The position numbers were made by a program, and so were the translations under genes. The notes beneath the pieces were generated by a model. That model was not told the origin of the DNA. It searched no databases and saw only the letters and a list, made by a program, of their open reading frames with translations. Shown piece after piece: positions 18,626-27,961 of a stretch of DNA of 32,110 bases. The DNA comes from Barthelona sp. PAP020 (taxonomy: Eukaryota > Metamonada: BaSk clade), in the NCBI GenBank assembly GCA_040182905.1, contig JARQWU010000103.1, positions 1 through 32,110 on the forward strand, given 5' to 3'. How positions within the stretch are numbered: position 1 is the first letter of the stretch; every line of letters begins with the position of its first letter.

Positions 18626-20820
18626 TCAAACAACACCTTTAAATGCAATGATACAACCTTTATCACATTTAAATCTTATTGCTTTTTGAGTATAGTCTCT
18701 ATCCAAATTTGGATTATCATTAAATAATTCCATTAAAGATCCATGAAGAGGACACTTGGGCATTGGTAATCTTCTTCCATTTGTGATGATAACTTGTTCA
18801 GAATTATCATTGGTCTTTGGGGAAATTTCTGTGAAAGAATTTTGTTTTTCAATAATTTGTGGAGGTTTGGATGTTTTGGACAAATCAACAACTCTTTTTT
18901 GATAGGAACCTTTTTCATCAGTTAAAATAACAGATATTTGTTTTTGTCTTGGTGTTTTAAATGTTGATGAAACTGTTTTATTGACAATAAATGGGTTATT
19001 TTTATTGTTACTATTAACATTTTCAAAGTGATTGCTTGAATTGAAATTTTCTTCCGTTTTTGGCTCTTTTTTAAAATAACTATCAAAATCACCAACAATT
19101 GCTGGAAATTCTCTTTCAATTTTGTGACTAGGCGTATTTACAATTGAATTACTGTTCATGGTATTTAAAACATGTGAAGTACTAGTAATGGTAGATGTAG
19201 GTAGTGTATCATTCAATGGTGAATCATACCCTTTGGAAGGACTGTTGGGCATAATTGTATCATCATATTCTTGTCCAAATTCTTTTCTTTGAGCCAATCT
19301 TAACTTTCGTATAAATCTCACAGCAGAAGGATTGGCAATGAAGTTACTCAAATCATAATTGATCAAATGAATTCCTTCCGCCGATTTTGCTCTACTTAAT
19401 GCAACATAAGCATGTCCTGGAGCAAAGCAACTAGACAAATCCATTGCAACGTTTGACAATGTCAATCCTTGACTTTTATGTATGGTTGTAGCCCAAGCCA
19501 ATTTTAAAGGAACCTGTCTACGTTTAGCAACCACCTGTCCTTGTCTTTCAACATCAAAAGATTCTAATCCAAAGTCATTTACATAACCCCCGTCGAATTC
19601 TACTGTAACTTTGGCATTTTTTTCATCATCATCCCATGATACAACTCGACCAATGGAGCCATTTGCCAAATATTTGTCTTCAAAACGGGTATTCTTCAAT
19701 AACATCACAATAGCATCAATCTTTAACTTTAATTCACGTGGTGCAATGACTAATTGATCTAATTGGTCTTTTTTTGGTCCACTATCAATAGAAATGAATG
19801 TTTTTTCCGCAGTATTCAAAGCGTTCAAACGTTTCAAATTCAAATCATCCACATGCACATTGTGTGTGTATAACATAGTGATATTTTCTCCTGGTTTTTT
19901 ATGTTGACTTTTTAAATATAAATTTCTCATATATTGCTTAACTTCATCATCAATATCACCTATTCGAATCTTATTCAGAATGTTCTTGAACATATTGTCA
20001 CTTTCTTGTCTGATGATCTTGGTTAACATCACAGTTTTTAAATCCAACTCATCCCACACATCTGTTTGAAAAATAAATCCGGGATCATTGTTTTCTTTAT
20101 CAACTGGTGGTAATTGTAAGAAATCACCAGTTAGAACAATTTGCAATCCACCGAATGGAGATCGTGAACCTCTAACTAGTTGACCAACTTCATTTACCAG
20201 TTTAAAAAAGTCTGGATGTATCATAGAAATCTCATCGATTATCAAAACTTTAGTTTCCTCCCACTTACGTCTTTTAAAAACCGCTTTCTTTATCATATTC
20301 GCACATTTATGCACAGTTGAACGATCGTTTACATCACCATGATATGGATTTATCCCGGAAAAGGAATGCAATGTACTCCCACCAACATTTATCGCAGAAA
20401 CACCTGTAGGAGCTACAACTTCATATTTAACTTTGTTATATTGTAAAACTTTACATATATGTTTGATAATAAAGGACTTTCCTGAATGGTTAGTAAAAAT
20501 ATTGGAAAAAAAAAGGAAATACCTGTTCCAGCTGGTCCACTAAAAAATACATTTTCGTGATGATCACAAACAAGATTTACCACTTTTCGTTGTTGTTCAG
20601 TTAATTGTGATAGATCTGGTTCATATAAATTTTTAGCTTGTTTCTCTTTTCTAAAATTTACTCTAGTGTCATTATTATGCGAAGTTTTTATATGATTGAC
20701 TTTTTTATAGACAGTTTTGGGTGGAGATGACATTTGACTAGAAGACGCCATAAAAGAATCCAATTTAGCATTATTTTTCGATAAAATATCATCATCTTTT
20801 CCATAATTTTTCACGCTCAT
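18626..20820 (-). CDS. PIF1: PIF1-family 5'-3' DNA helicase, two exons
   Basis: Spliced CDS is 20523-20820 joined to 18626-20481, giving 717 residues. A polar N-terminal region (1-75) precedes LTEQQRKVVNLV and Walker A GPAGTGKS (95-102). VVAPTGVSAINVGGSTLHSF (motif Ia), Walker B LIIDEISM (Asp182-Glu183), GDFLQLPPV (motif III), the KSQGLTL and YVALSRA motifs then follow in PIF1 order. PIF1 helicases unwind G-quadruplexes, R-loops and replication blocks in nuclei and mitochondria. The ~200-residue C-terminal extension is Ser/Asn/Thr-rich and ends in a Cys676-x2-His679...Cys705-x3-Cys709 cluster, which looks zinc-binding. The 41-nt intron splits the codon of Gly100 in Walker A; unspliced, the frame stops soon after. 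The start is the ATG at 20818-20820. The exact PIF1 subfamily is not resolved. Confidence 0.92.
20482..20522 (-). other. 41-nt spliceosomal intron (PIF1 gene)
   Basis: On the minus strand it runs GTATTTCC...TTACTAACCATTCAG, phase 1. The T-rich middle is followed by TACTAAC, ending 7 nt before the exon. Its removal restores GPAGTGKS exactly, which makes it the best-proved intron in the window. Confidence 0.95.
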
Positions 20821-21402
20821 TCTCTAAAAGCCATAATTAAAGAAAAAAAAAAACAACTTTTGAAAAATTATGTTTCTTTTTGAAATTTGAAAGGATTTTG
20901 CTGTTAAAAATAATACTTTTTAACAAATTGGACTTAATTTTATCAAAGGTTTCAAAAAAAATGAAAGAGTTGAAATGCCTGCAACAAATTTTTTTTTCTT
21001 CATTTACCAACTATACTTTTTAACTTTATTAACATTTGAAAGAAAAAATCCATTAAAAAGCAGATAATATCCCTAAATCTTGTGATATTTGAAAGATGCA
21101 TGGATTTGTTTTGTTATTACTTGTTATGTACCAAAAATTACTTAAAAACTATTAAAAAATTAATCAAAAGTGATAATTAGATCAAAACAATAAATCTTTT
21201 CCATTTTTTTTAATTTTATCAATTTTTTGCAAAGTTTTGGCATAGATGTATTATCCATATTGGTTTTTCACTGAAATACCTCTTCAAATAATTTTTTACA
21301 ATTTAGAAAAAAACCATGAAACTATGAAGTTGCTGTTAAATTTTTTTTGTTAACTTAAAATAAATAATTTCAACTTATTACACGTTTTGTTTTTTATATT
21401 TT
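20821..21402. other. Divergent intergenic region between PIF1 and the EGF-repeat gene
   Basis: This very AT-rich region presumably holds both promoters, with long A and T runs throughout. No ORF, RNA gene, repeat or compositional island was seen. Confidence 0.6.
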
Positions 21403-24276
21403 ATGAAAGCTATGAGTTTTCAATCTTTTTTATACATATTATTTTTTATTACTATAATATACTGTGATGTTAATGAAACACAAACAACTCCAAGTATTTT
21501 CAATACTTTTATTAGTTCTTCAAATTGTTCATTTTACTTGAATCACAGCTTTTTTATTCAAGAGAATATTTTTATTGAAGAGAATTTCATTTGTTATCCG
21601 AATTTATTTGTTAATACGCAGAATTCAAATATTGGATATGTTTTTGCGATGAATATTCCTTTGTATTATTATCAGCAAACTCTTGCCACCAACCCAAAAC
21701 TTCTATTTCCAAATACTACACTGAATTTAAATGATAATTTTATATCTATTTCTGCCAAAGACTCCAAATATAATGAATTGAAACAAGATTTTTTTTGCGT
21801 GAAAAGTGTTCATTCTCCAGAAATTTCTCTATATTTTGCTACATATTACACAACTGAGTTGCAATTTTATTTTTTTTTTAATGATTCTTTTGATTTAATT
21901 TCTAGCAATGAGACAGTTATAGAAACAATTGATAGTGATGTTGATCATATCAAAGTATTGTTTTTATATGGAATGTTTCAATTGAATTGCTTTTTTCCCA
22001 ATGAAACTTTAGGCAATACAATTCAAGAAGAAATCGAAGTTTTAAACATAGATATCATGAATGCCACCAACATTACCGTTTTTGAGAGCAATAATACTAA
22101 CATAGCAATTGCTCTAAACGACACTGTATTTGGTAATAATACACTTAGTGAAGGCAATTCTACTGTTAATACGACTGTTTTAGAAAGTAATGAAAGCGTG
22201 GATGGCAATACCACAGTCATTGAAGGTAATTACACTGTGAACACAACTGTTTTGGACAGTAATGAGACAATAGTTGACAATGGTACAGTCATTGAAGGTA
22301 ATTACACTGTGAACGCAACTGTTTTGGACAGTAATGAGACAATAGTTGTCAATGGTACAGTCATTGAAGGTAATTACACTGTAAACACAACTGTTTTGGA
22401 CAGTAATGAGACAATAGTTGACAATGGTACAGTCATTGAAGGTAATTACATTGTTGAAATCAATGAAACCACAACAAACAACAGCTATTCAGTAAATTCA
22501 ACTATTATTAATATCAATGATACTCTTATTGCAACAAATGGGACAATACTAAATGGAAGTGAATTGTCTAATACCACTATTGGATCAATCAACAATACTG
22601 ATTCCAACAGTGAAATTGTTGAGGAATCGAACAACATATTAAATGACACCATAATAACAGTTAATGAAACAGTCGTTGACAACGTTTCAACTGACGCAGA
22701 TGACAATGTTGTTGATTTAGATCAAGAAAATAATACTGAAGAATCTACTAATACAGATTCTACTTCCGGAAGTTCAACATCTTGTTTAAATGCATGTAAT
22801 TACAGGGGTTTTTGTTTCAATGGTCTTTGTCTTTGTTTGTACCCGTTTTATGGAGCTGATTGTTCCTTATCCTCTTTCACCAGAACATGTAATCCAGGTT
22901 GTGTTCATGGACAGTGTGATTTGACAACGTTGACATGCTCATGCAATTCAGGATATACTGGAGAATCATGTTCTGAGGTTGAGGAAAACAATGTTGTTTC
23001 ATGTCAAAATGATTGTAATGACCGGGGAGAATGTTTAAATGGAGAATGCAAATGTTTCAATGGGTTTAAAGGTGAATTTTGTGAAGAACTTGAATTGACT
23101 ATCAAATGTTCAAGTAATTTGAATTGTAATGGTGGAAAATGCATTTCAAATCAATGTGTATGTCCTGAAGACAAATATGGAGAATTTTGTCAGTTGAATC
23201 GTTGTCCAAATGATTGCAGTAATCATGGAACTTGCCAAGATGGAAATTGTCTGTGTACAGATGGTTTTTTTGGTTTAAATTGTTCATTATACAAACATGA
23301 TGCATGTAACAGTATTGGTCCTTGTTTATATGGGGATTGTGATGTAGATTCATTGACTTGCACCTGTTGGAAAGGTTTTTCTGGGGAACATTGTGGAATC
23401 GTCACTGATAATAACATTGCATTTGAGGCAGATTTTTGGGATTTGACCATTGAAAACAACATTGCTAAGTTTCCATCTTTAGATATAACTGTTGAATCTG
23501 TTCAAAAGCATGTCGGGTTTTTAGAAGCAAAGTATTTGGAAGACACCAATTTTTGCAGCCCCCTAAAGCTTTCTCATTATACAGTTCTTTCCGCCTTTTC
23601 AGAAACACAAAAACAACATCCAGAAACATTAGAAATGCAAATTGATTTCAATGGAGTCTATCAAATTATTAAAGTTGAACTGGAAATCATTGCAGAGGTA
23701 TCAAAATCTTATAATTTGCTGGAAGTATTTTTGGTAGATCCCACAACAGATGATCGACTGAAAATATCTTTCCCTTCACATCAAGACACATTTTGTGATA
23801 ATTCTATCGGACAATTTTCATTGGTTAGCTTTTATAAGTATAGCAACAGACATAATCGTATTATAATAGAAAGTAAAACGCCATTTGCTATTGGTAGAAT
23901 GTTTTTAGAAATTCAAAAGGACCCTTCACGTCTAAATTCAACTAATATTGGAAATGGAGGTGATAATAGCACAGTGGATGGAGATAATAGCAAGGAAAAC
24001 ACTGATGACACAATTGATGTTGAATCAGGCACCATCATTCAGGAAAATTGTCATCATTTGAGTAATTGTTCTCATCATGGCATTTGTCTAATTGGTGAAT
24101 GCTTTTGTGATTCAGGTTGGACAACAGATGATTGTAGTCAACCAATTAACACTAATCCAAATGGAAGAGAAACTGACCTTAGTGGTATCGATTTGTTGGA
24201 TTTGAAAATAATTTCTTCCACCATTTTTTTGATATTTGGTTATTTATTGTTGATCCTTTTTAGTTCCCTGAGTTAA
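21403..24276 (+). CDS. Secreted/surface glycoprotein with NxT repeats and seven EGF-like domains, probably membrane-anchored
   Basis: This is 957 residues in a single exon. A signal peptide (about 1-21) is followed by a unique domain with a few cysteines (to ~210). A long stretch (about 215-455) made largely of N-glycosylation sequons (N-x-S/T) follows, including perfect 24-residue repeats. Six tandem EGF-like units with a CxC-x-GF-G-x-C core lie at about 461-665. A ~190-residue beta-like domain of unknown family follows, then a seventh EGF unit (about 883-909). The last ~25 residues are hydrophobic with nothing charged after them, which fits a GPI-attachment signal or a tail-end membrane span. 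This is a typical cell-surface adhesin or receptor layout (tenascin/teneurin-like EGFs); the ligand is unknown. Heavy glycosylation of the repeat stalk is inferred from the sequons. Confidence 0.85.
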   Translation: MKAMSFQSFLYILFFITIIYCDVNETQTTPSIFNTFISSSNCSFYLNHSFFIQENIFIEENFICYPNLFVNTQNSNIGYVFAMNIPLYYYQQTLATNPKLLFPNTTLNLNDNFISISAKDSKYNELKQDFFCVKSVHSPEISLYFATYYTTELQFYFFFNDSFDLISSNETVIETIDSDVDHIKVLFLYGMFQLNCFFPNETLGNTIQEEIEVLNIDIMNATNITVFESNNTNIAIALNDTVFGNNTLSEGNSTVNTTVLESNESVDGNTTVIEGNYTVNTTVLDSNETIVDNGTVIEGNYTVNATVLDSNETIVVNGTVIEGNYTVNTTVLDSNETIVDNGTVIEGNYIVEINETTTNNSYSVNSTIININDTLIATNGTILNGSELSNTTIGSINNTDSNSEIVEESNNILNDTIITVNETVVDNVSTDADDNVVDLDQENNTEESTNTDSTSGSSTSCLNACNYRGFCFNGLCLCLYPFYGADCSLSSFTRTCNPGCVHGQCDLTTLTCSCNSGYTGESCSEVEENNVVSCQNDCNDRGECLNGECKCFNGFKGEFCEELELTIKCSSNLNCNGGKCISNQCVCPEDKYGEFCQLNRCPNDCSNHGTCQDGNCLCTDGFFGLNCSLYKHDACNSIGPCLYGDCDVDSLTCTCWKGFSGEHCGIVTDNNIAFEADFWDLTIENNIAKFPSLDITVESVQKHVGFLEAKYLEDTNFCSPLKLSHYTVLSAFSETQKQHPETLEMQIDFNGVYQIIKVELEIIAEVSKSYNLLEVFLVDPTTDDRLKISFPSHQDTFCDNSIGQFSLVSFYKYSNRHNRIIIESKTPFAIGRMFLEIQKDPSRLNSTNIGNGGDNSTVDGDNSKENTDDTIDVESGTIIQENCHHLSNCSHHGICLIGECFCDSGWTTDDCSQPINTNPNGRETDLSGIDLLDLKIISSTIFLIFGYLLLILFSSLS
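22144..22461 (+). repeat. 72-bp tandem repeat encoding 24-aa N-glycosylation-rich units
   Basis: Three near-perfect 72-bp units (22216-22287, 22288-22359, 22360-22431) are flanked by a diverged unit at 22144-22215 and a partial one from 22432. Each unit encodes VIEGNYTVNTTVLDSNETIV plus DNGT or a variant and carries four to five N-x-T sequons. Copies differ by only a few bases, such as gac/gtc before AATGGTACA, so the expansion is recent. Confidence 0.95.
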
Positions 24277-24510
24277 TTTATTAAATAGATGTAATATTTG
24301 TAAATTTTGTTGTTCCTTTATTTATTTTAGTTGATTTATCAATCCAACAAATGAGATAATTTATTCGTTTCATATAGTCACTGTTAATATAGAATTTTTC
24401 TATATAAACCAATAAAAGGTTACAAATAACAATACTAAAAGTATAAACAAGAAAATTATTTGTCTAAAAAAATGAAAGGAGCGTTTTTTTTTTCTTGACA
24501 AAACTCCAAT

Positions 24511-26436
24511 ATGTCTTTGTTAGAGGATGGGAAATTTAGGTTTAAAAAGAAAACACAGTCTATTTCATGGGAATATATTCATTCAATTGATGTTCAATCA
24601 ATAATTCGATCAAATGATCCTTCTAAATTGAGTGATATTATGGAAAACATTGCTTTATGTAACACAATAGACGATCATATTTGTCAAACAAGTAATCCGA
24701 GCTTGGTAAAACTATTTCAAATGTCACAGCTTATCATTGAATACTTATTATATTTCCAAGAAGTTAATTTGGAAGAAAATGAAGAATTAAATGCAATTAT
24801 TGATAATTTGGAACAACAAAAGGAAAAGTGGAAACATGATAAAAAAATTCTAAAAAGCAGCTATAGATGTCCTTTGTGTAATGATCAAAGATTTAAAAGT
24901 GATATTTATTTAAAAAGACATTTTCAAAGCGTCCATAATGTTGATTTGTCTGGAAACATGTCTGCCAATTCTTCATTGTCAAAAGAACATCATATTCATC
25001 GATTATTTCAAAAAATTGATTCTCAATATTATAATTTACAGAGTATTATGGGAATGATGATGAATTGTGCTCAATCCAAAAACCAATTTCCTTTGGTTCA
25101 GCCTGTGCTTCAATCTGTTGTTCAACCACAAATGCATGCTCAATCGGGTTATTTTCCTGTGAATAATACCTCTGTTGTTGATCAACCACCTCAAGAAGTT
25201 GTTTTTTCACAAAATATGCAACCGGTTCAACAAAAAGTGGTATCACATGTTCAATTGCCATCTGAAAGTTCCACACATACAAATTTTCAGTTGCATTTGA
25301 AAAATACTGTTCCACAAACCAACATAGGTGAAGAAATCACACAAACACTTGAAAATAGACAAATCATGAAAAATGAACAATCAAAACAGCAATATCCTGT
25401 GGAAAAAATGCCTAAGAATTTTGAAGAATCCAAAATTCAGTCATTGTCTGAAACAAGGGATCAGTTACCCTTCAATAAACCTATTCAAGATTTAAATTCA
25501 TTGGTTTCTACATCCAAAACTTTGAACCAGCAAAAGAATATTGAAAATAACGTTGAATCAAAAGATATTTCTGATCTTCAAATCGAATCTGAATTACTTG
25601 AAATAGAAAAGCAAAATGTGATGTTACCACTCAGACATCAAGCAATTAAACGTAAAATAATTGCAAATGACCAAATGTCGAAGGCATTTTCTGTCGATTC
25701 CTTGTCAAGTTCGAAAGATACCAGAAAACCTCATCCTTTTGGATTTAAACGTGTTACAAAGCCTTATAAACCCATAAATACAGTTAATACAATTTCAGAC
25801 AATGCACCTCCACCACTGAATAGTTCTATTGATATCTCATCTGGTGTTAGTTCTGCAACCACCAGCGAGCCAGTACAAATTCCTATTGTTAATAATTTTA
25901 GCGAGGTTGATAAAACTAATACTGAGGTTAAAACAGATGTAATTTCAAATGAAATTAACGAAACAGAGAGCGATTTGTTTTCCTTGGGAAACGAAGATTT
26001 ATTTTTTGAAGATCCTCAAACAAAGGATGATGCATCAGATAAAAGTCATGTAGAGCAAACAACTGAATCCATAATTGAAAGAGATATTGTTAATATAGAA
26101 GATGAAGATAGGGTTGAAAACGATGATGACCTCTTTAACGGTGATTTTTTGCAAAGTTTGGCTCAAGAAGAAAATAGCAGTGATTTCACAAATTCGCCGG
26201 AATTTGAAAACACAAATCTTGAAGAAGCCATTGCTGAAAACAATGAAAGTGATTCTTTTTCAATTACAATGGAGCTTGCAACAATACCAATGGATTCAGA
26301 AACTGCATCAACTGTATTTACTGAAGATTCAGTGATAAACACAGCAATTGGGGTTTCAGATTCTCAAAATCAGTCTCAAACAGATGATAGCTTTTTGAAT
26401 CAAAACCGTCTTTATAATCGTAGAAGTTTTCTATGA
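24511..26436 (+). CDS. DZIP1: DZIP1/Iguana-like C2H2 zinc-finger protein (basal body/ciliogenesis)
   Basis: This protein has 641 residues. The N-terminal Dzip-like domain reads FRFKKKTQSISWEYIHSIDV, then IALCNTIDDHICQ, then LVKLFQMSQLIIEYLLYFQE, in the order seen in DZIP1. A short coiled coil (about 85-115) and one C2H2 finger follow: Cys120, Cys123, His137, His142. DZIP1 localises to the basal body and transition zone and is needed for ciliogenesis and Hedgehog signalling in vertebrates; only the ciliary part is likely to apply here. The rest (about 165-641) is disordered, Gln/Asn/Ser-rich and then acidic, without a recognised domain. With meckelin in the same window, this is the second transition-zone gene. 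The start is the ATG at 24511; the stop is TGA. Confidence 0.85.
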   Translation: MSLLEDGKFRFKKKTQSISWEYIHSIDVQSIIRSNDPSKLSDIMENIALCNTIDDHICQTSNPSLVKLFQMSQLIIEYLLYFQEVNLEENEELNAIIDNLEQQKEKWKHDKKILKSSYRCPLCNDQRFKSDIYLKRHFQSVHNVDLSGNMSANSSLSKEHHIHRLFQKIDSQYYNLQSIMGMMMNCAQSKNQFPLVQPVLQSVVQPQMHAQSGYFPVNNTSVVDQPPQEVVFSQNMQPVQQKVVSHVQLPSESSTHTNFQLHLKNTVPQTNIGEEITQTLENRQIMKNEQSKQQYPVEKMPKNFEESKIQSLSETRDQLPFNKPIQDLNSLVSTSKTLNQQKNIENNVESKDISDLQIESELLEIEKQNVMLPLRHQAIKRKIIANDQMSKAFSVDSLSSSKDTRKPHPFGFKRVTKPYKPINTVNTISDNAPPPLNSSIDISSGVSSATTSEPVQIPIVNNFSEVDKTNTEVKTDVISNEINETESDLFSLGNEDLFFEDPQTKDDASDKSHVEQTTESIIERDIVNIEDEDRVENDDDLFNGDFLQSLAQEENSSDFTNSPEFENTNLEEAIAENNESDSFSITMELATIPMDSETASTVFTEDSVINTAIGVSDSQNQSQTDDSFLNQNRLYNRRSFL

Positions 26437-26742
26437 TTAAATGTAAAAATTTTTAGTCACTTTTTTTTGGCGTTTGAGAAGCATTTTTTATGAATGAATT
26501 GAATAATATTGTGTTTATTTCCTTGGTATCTCTTCAAACTTGATGAGTTCTGCACTTTAAAATGGTACTTTTGAATAAAATAAAATGGGAGTCAAAAACT
26601 CCAAATTTTGCGTAACAAAATGAATTTCTTATGGTTTCTTCTTCTCTTTAAATGGTCAACTTAAACCATCACTTCATGTGTATATAATAAAATAAGCAAA
26701 GCTGAAGATATTTATTTCAAAAACTCACCAAATTTCACATCA
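26437..26742. other. Convergent 3' region
   Basis: This is the shared 3' flank of the DZIP1-like (+) and PRPP synthetase (minus) genes. It is AT-rich with AATAAAATAAA-type sequence that could serve polyadenylation. No other feature was seen. Confidence 0.6.
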
Positions 26743-27810
26743 TTAATTTTCAGAAACAAAGAAATCTCTATTAAATGAGTCAGTATCAATGGTTTCGTTG
26801 GAAAAGACACAATTGTTGATCATTTCACAAAAAACTGTGGTTGCATCTGTAACAATAATCTTATTGGACCTTTGTACAGCAGGATGTTGTGTCATTGGAT
26901 GGCTATTAGTACAAATTAGCTTCTCCAACTCAGAATCTTCAATTTTTTGGACTATTTCAACAGTGGGTACAGCAAAATGAGAAATCAAAGCATAAACTTT
27001 TGTGGCTCCATTTGCTTTATACGCTGATGCTGCTTTCATAAGTGTACCACCAGATCTAATCATATCATCAAAAATAACAACAACTTTCCCCTCACAATCT
27101 CCAATAACATTTCTGACAAAAGTTCTGTCATGATTTCTTTCTTTTCTGACCAATACAATCCCACAACCAAGGTGTCTGGCAAATGATTGAACCCAAGCAG
27201 GTCTTCCAAGATCAGCAGATCCCATGATAAGTTGAGTATGATCAATTTCCAATTCTTTAATAGCATCCATCAAAGTCCGTTCACCATATAATTCAAAACG
27301 TAAACAAGGACCTTCAAAATAATGTAAAATACCATTAACATGCAAATCTAAGAAAAGAAAAACATTCCCCAATCCTAGATTAGGAATAGACGATAATAAA
27401 CGACAGTTTTGCTTTGCAGTAACAATTTCACCCCTTCTAACAGCACGCTCCATTGTTGAATACCCAAAATATGGGATGACAAAAAATCTTCTTCTGGCAC
27501 CATATTCTGCCAATTGTGAGCCTACTCTATACAAAGTTAATAAATCATCATCTGTATGGGTTGCACACACAAAAATAACGTCTCGCCTGACCAATTCTGT
27601 CACATGATTAACACCGATTCTGTAATATGTTTCACTATCTGGAAATTTTTCAACAATTAACTCTAACAATTTCAAATTTAATTTTTGAGCAATAAGTTCG
27701 GCAAAATATCTTGAATTTGGGCTTGAAAGGACTACAGGGGCAAGACCATCACCAGCTGCTGGTTGAATTCTGCCCATCAGTTCATTATCAAACACTGTAG
27801 GTGTAGACAT
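26743..27810 (-). CDS. Ribose-phosphate pyrophosphokinase (PRPP synthetase)
   Basis: This 355-residue enzyme makes PRPP from ribose-5-phosphate and ATP for nucleotide, His/Trp and NAD synthesis. Family features in order: SSPNSRYFAELIA and KFPDSETYYRI near the N terminus; VIPYFGYSTMERAVRRGE (112-128); DLH at 155-157. The catalytic flexible loop has Lys223 and Arg225 (KER). The PRPP/ribose-phosphate loop is VVVIFDDMIRSGGT (about 243-256), a variant of the usual VxVDDxxxTGGT. It resembles the divergent eukaryotic PRS type more than the classical animal PRPS, and it has N- and C-terminal extensions. The start ATG is 27808-27810. It is divergent from the dehydrogenase-like gene. Confidence 0.85.
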   Translation of the reverse strand: MSTPTVFDNELMGRIQPAAGDGLAPVVLSSPNSRYFAELIAQKLNLKLLELIVEKFPDSETYYRIGVNHVTELVRRDVIFVCATHTDDDLLTLYRVGSQLAEYGARRRFFVIPYFGYSTMERAVRRGEIVTAKQNCRLLSSIPNLGLGNVFLFLDLHVNGILHYFEGPCLRFELYGERTLMDAIKELEIDHTQLIMGSADLGRPAWVQSFARHLGCGIVLVRKERNHDRTFVRNVIGDCEGKVVVIFDDMIRSGGTLMKAASAYKANGATKVYALISHFAVPTVEIVQKIEDSELEKLICTNSHPMTQHPAVQRSNKIIVTDATTVFCEMINNCVFSNETIDTDSFNRDFFVSEN

Positions 27811-27961
27811 ACTAAGTAATCACAAGATAATGATAATTAAAAATATTGTTTTGTTAACACCTTTTTTTGTCTCTTATAAATTTTTTCTTTATTTTCCACT
27901 TTGACATATAATCAAAAAAGAATTCCTTTTAAAAGAAAGGAAAAAAAAAATTGGAAAGAAA
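27811..27961. promoter_or_regulatory. Putative bidirectional promoter between PRPP synthetase and dehydrogenase-like gene
   Basis: The 151 bp between divergent start codons is AT-rich, with a purine-rich run just before the + strand ATG. No specific motif is assigned. Confidence 0.35.

Noticed and set aside
22023-22220. Antisense frame across the glycoprotein repeats
   Set aside because: It arises from repetitive codons of the real + strand gene and has no independent support.
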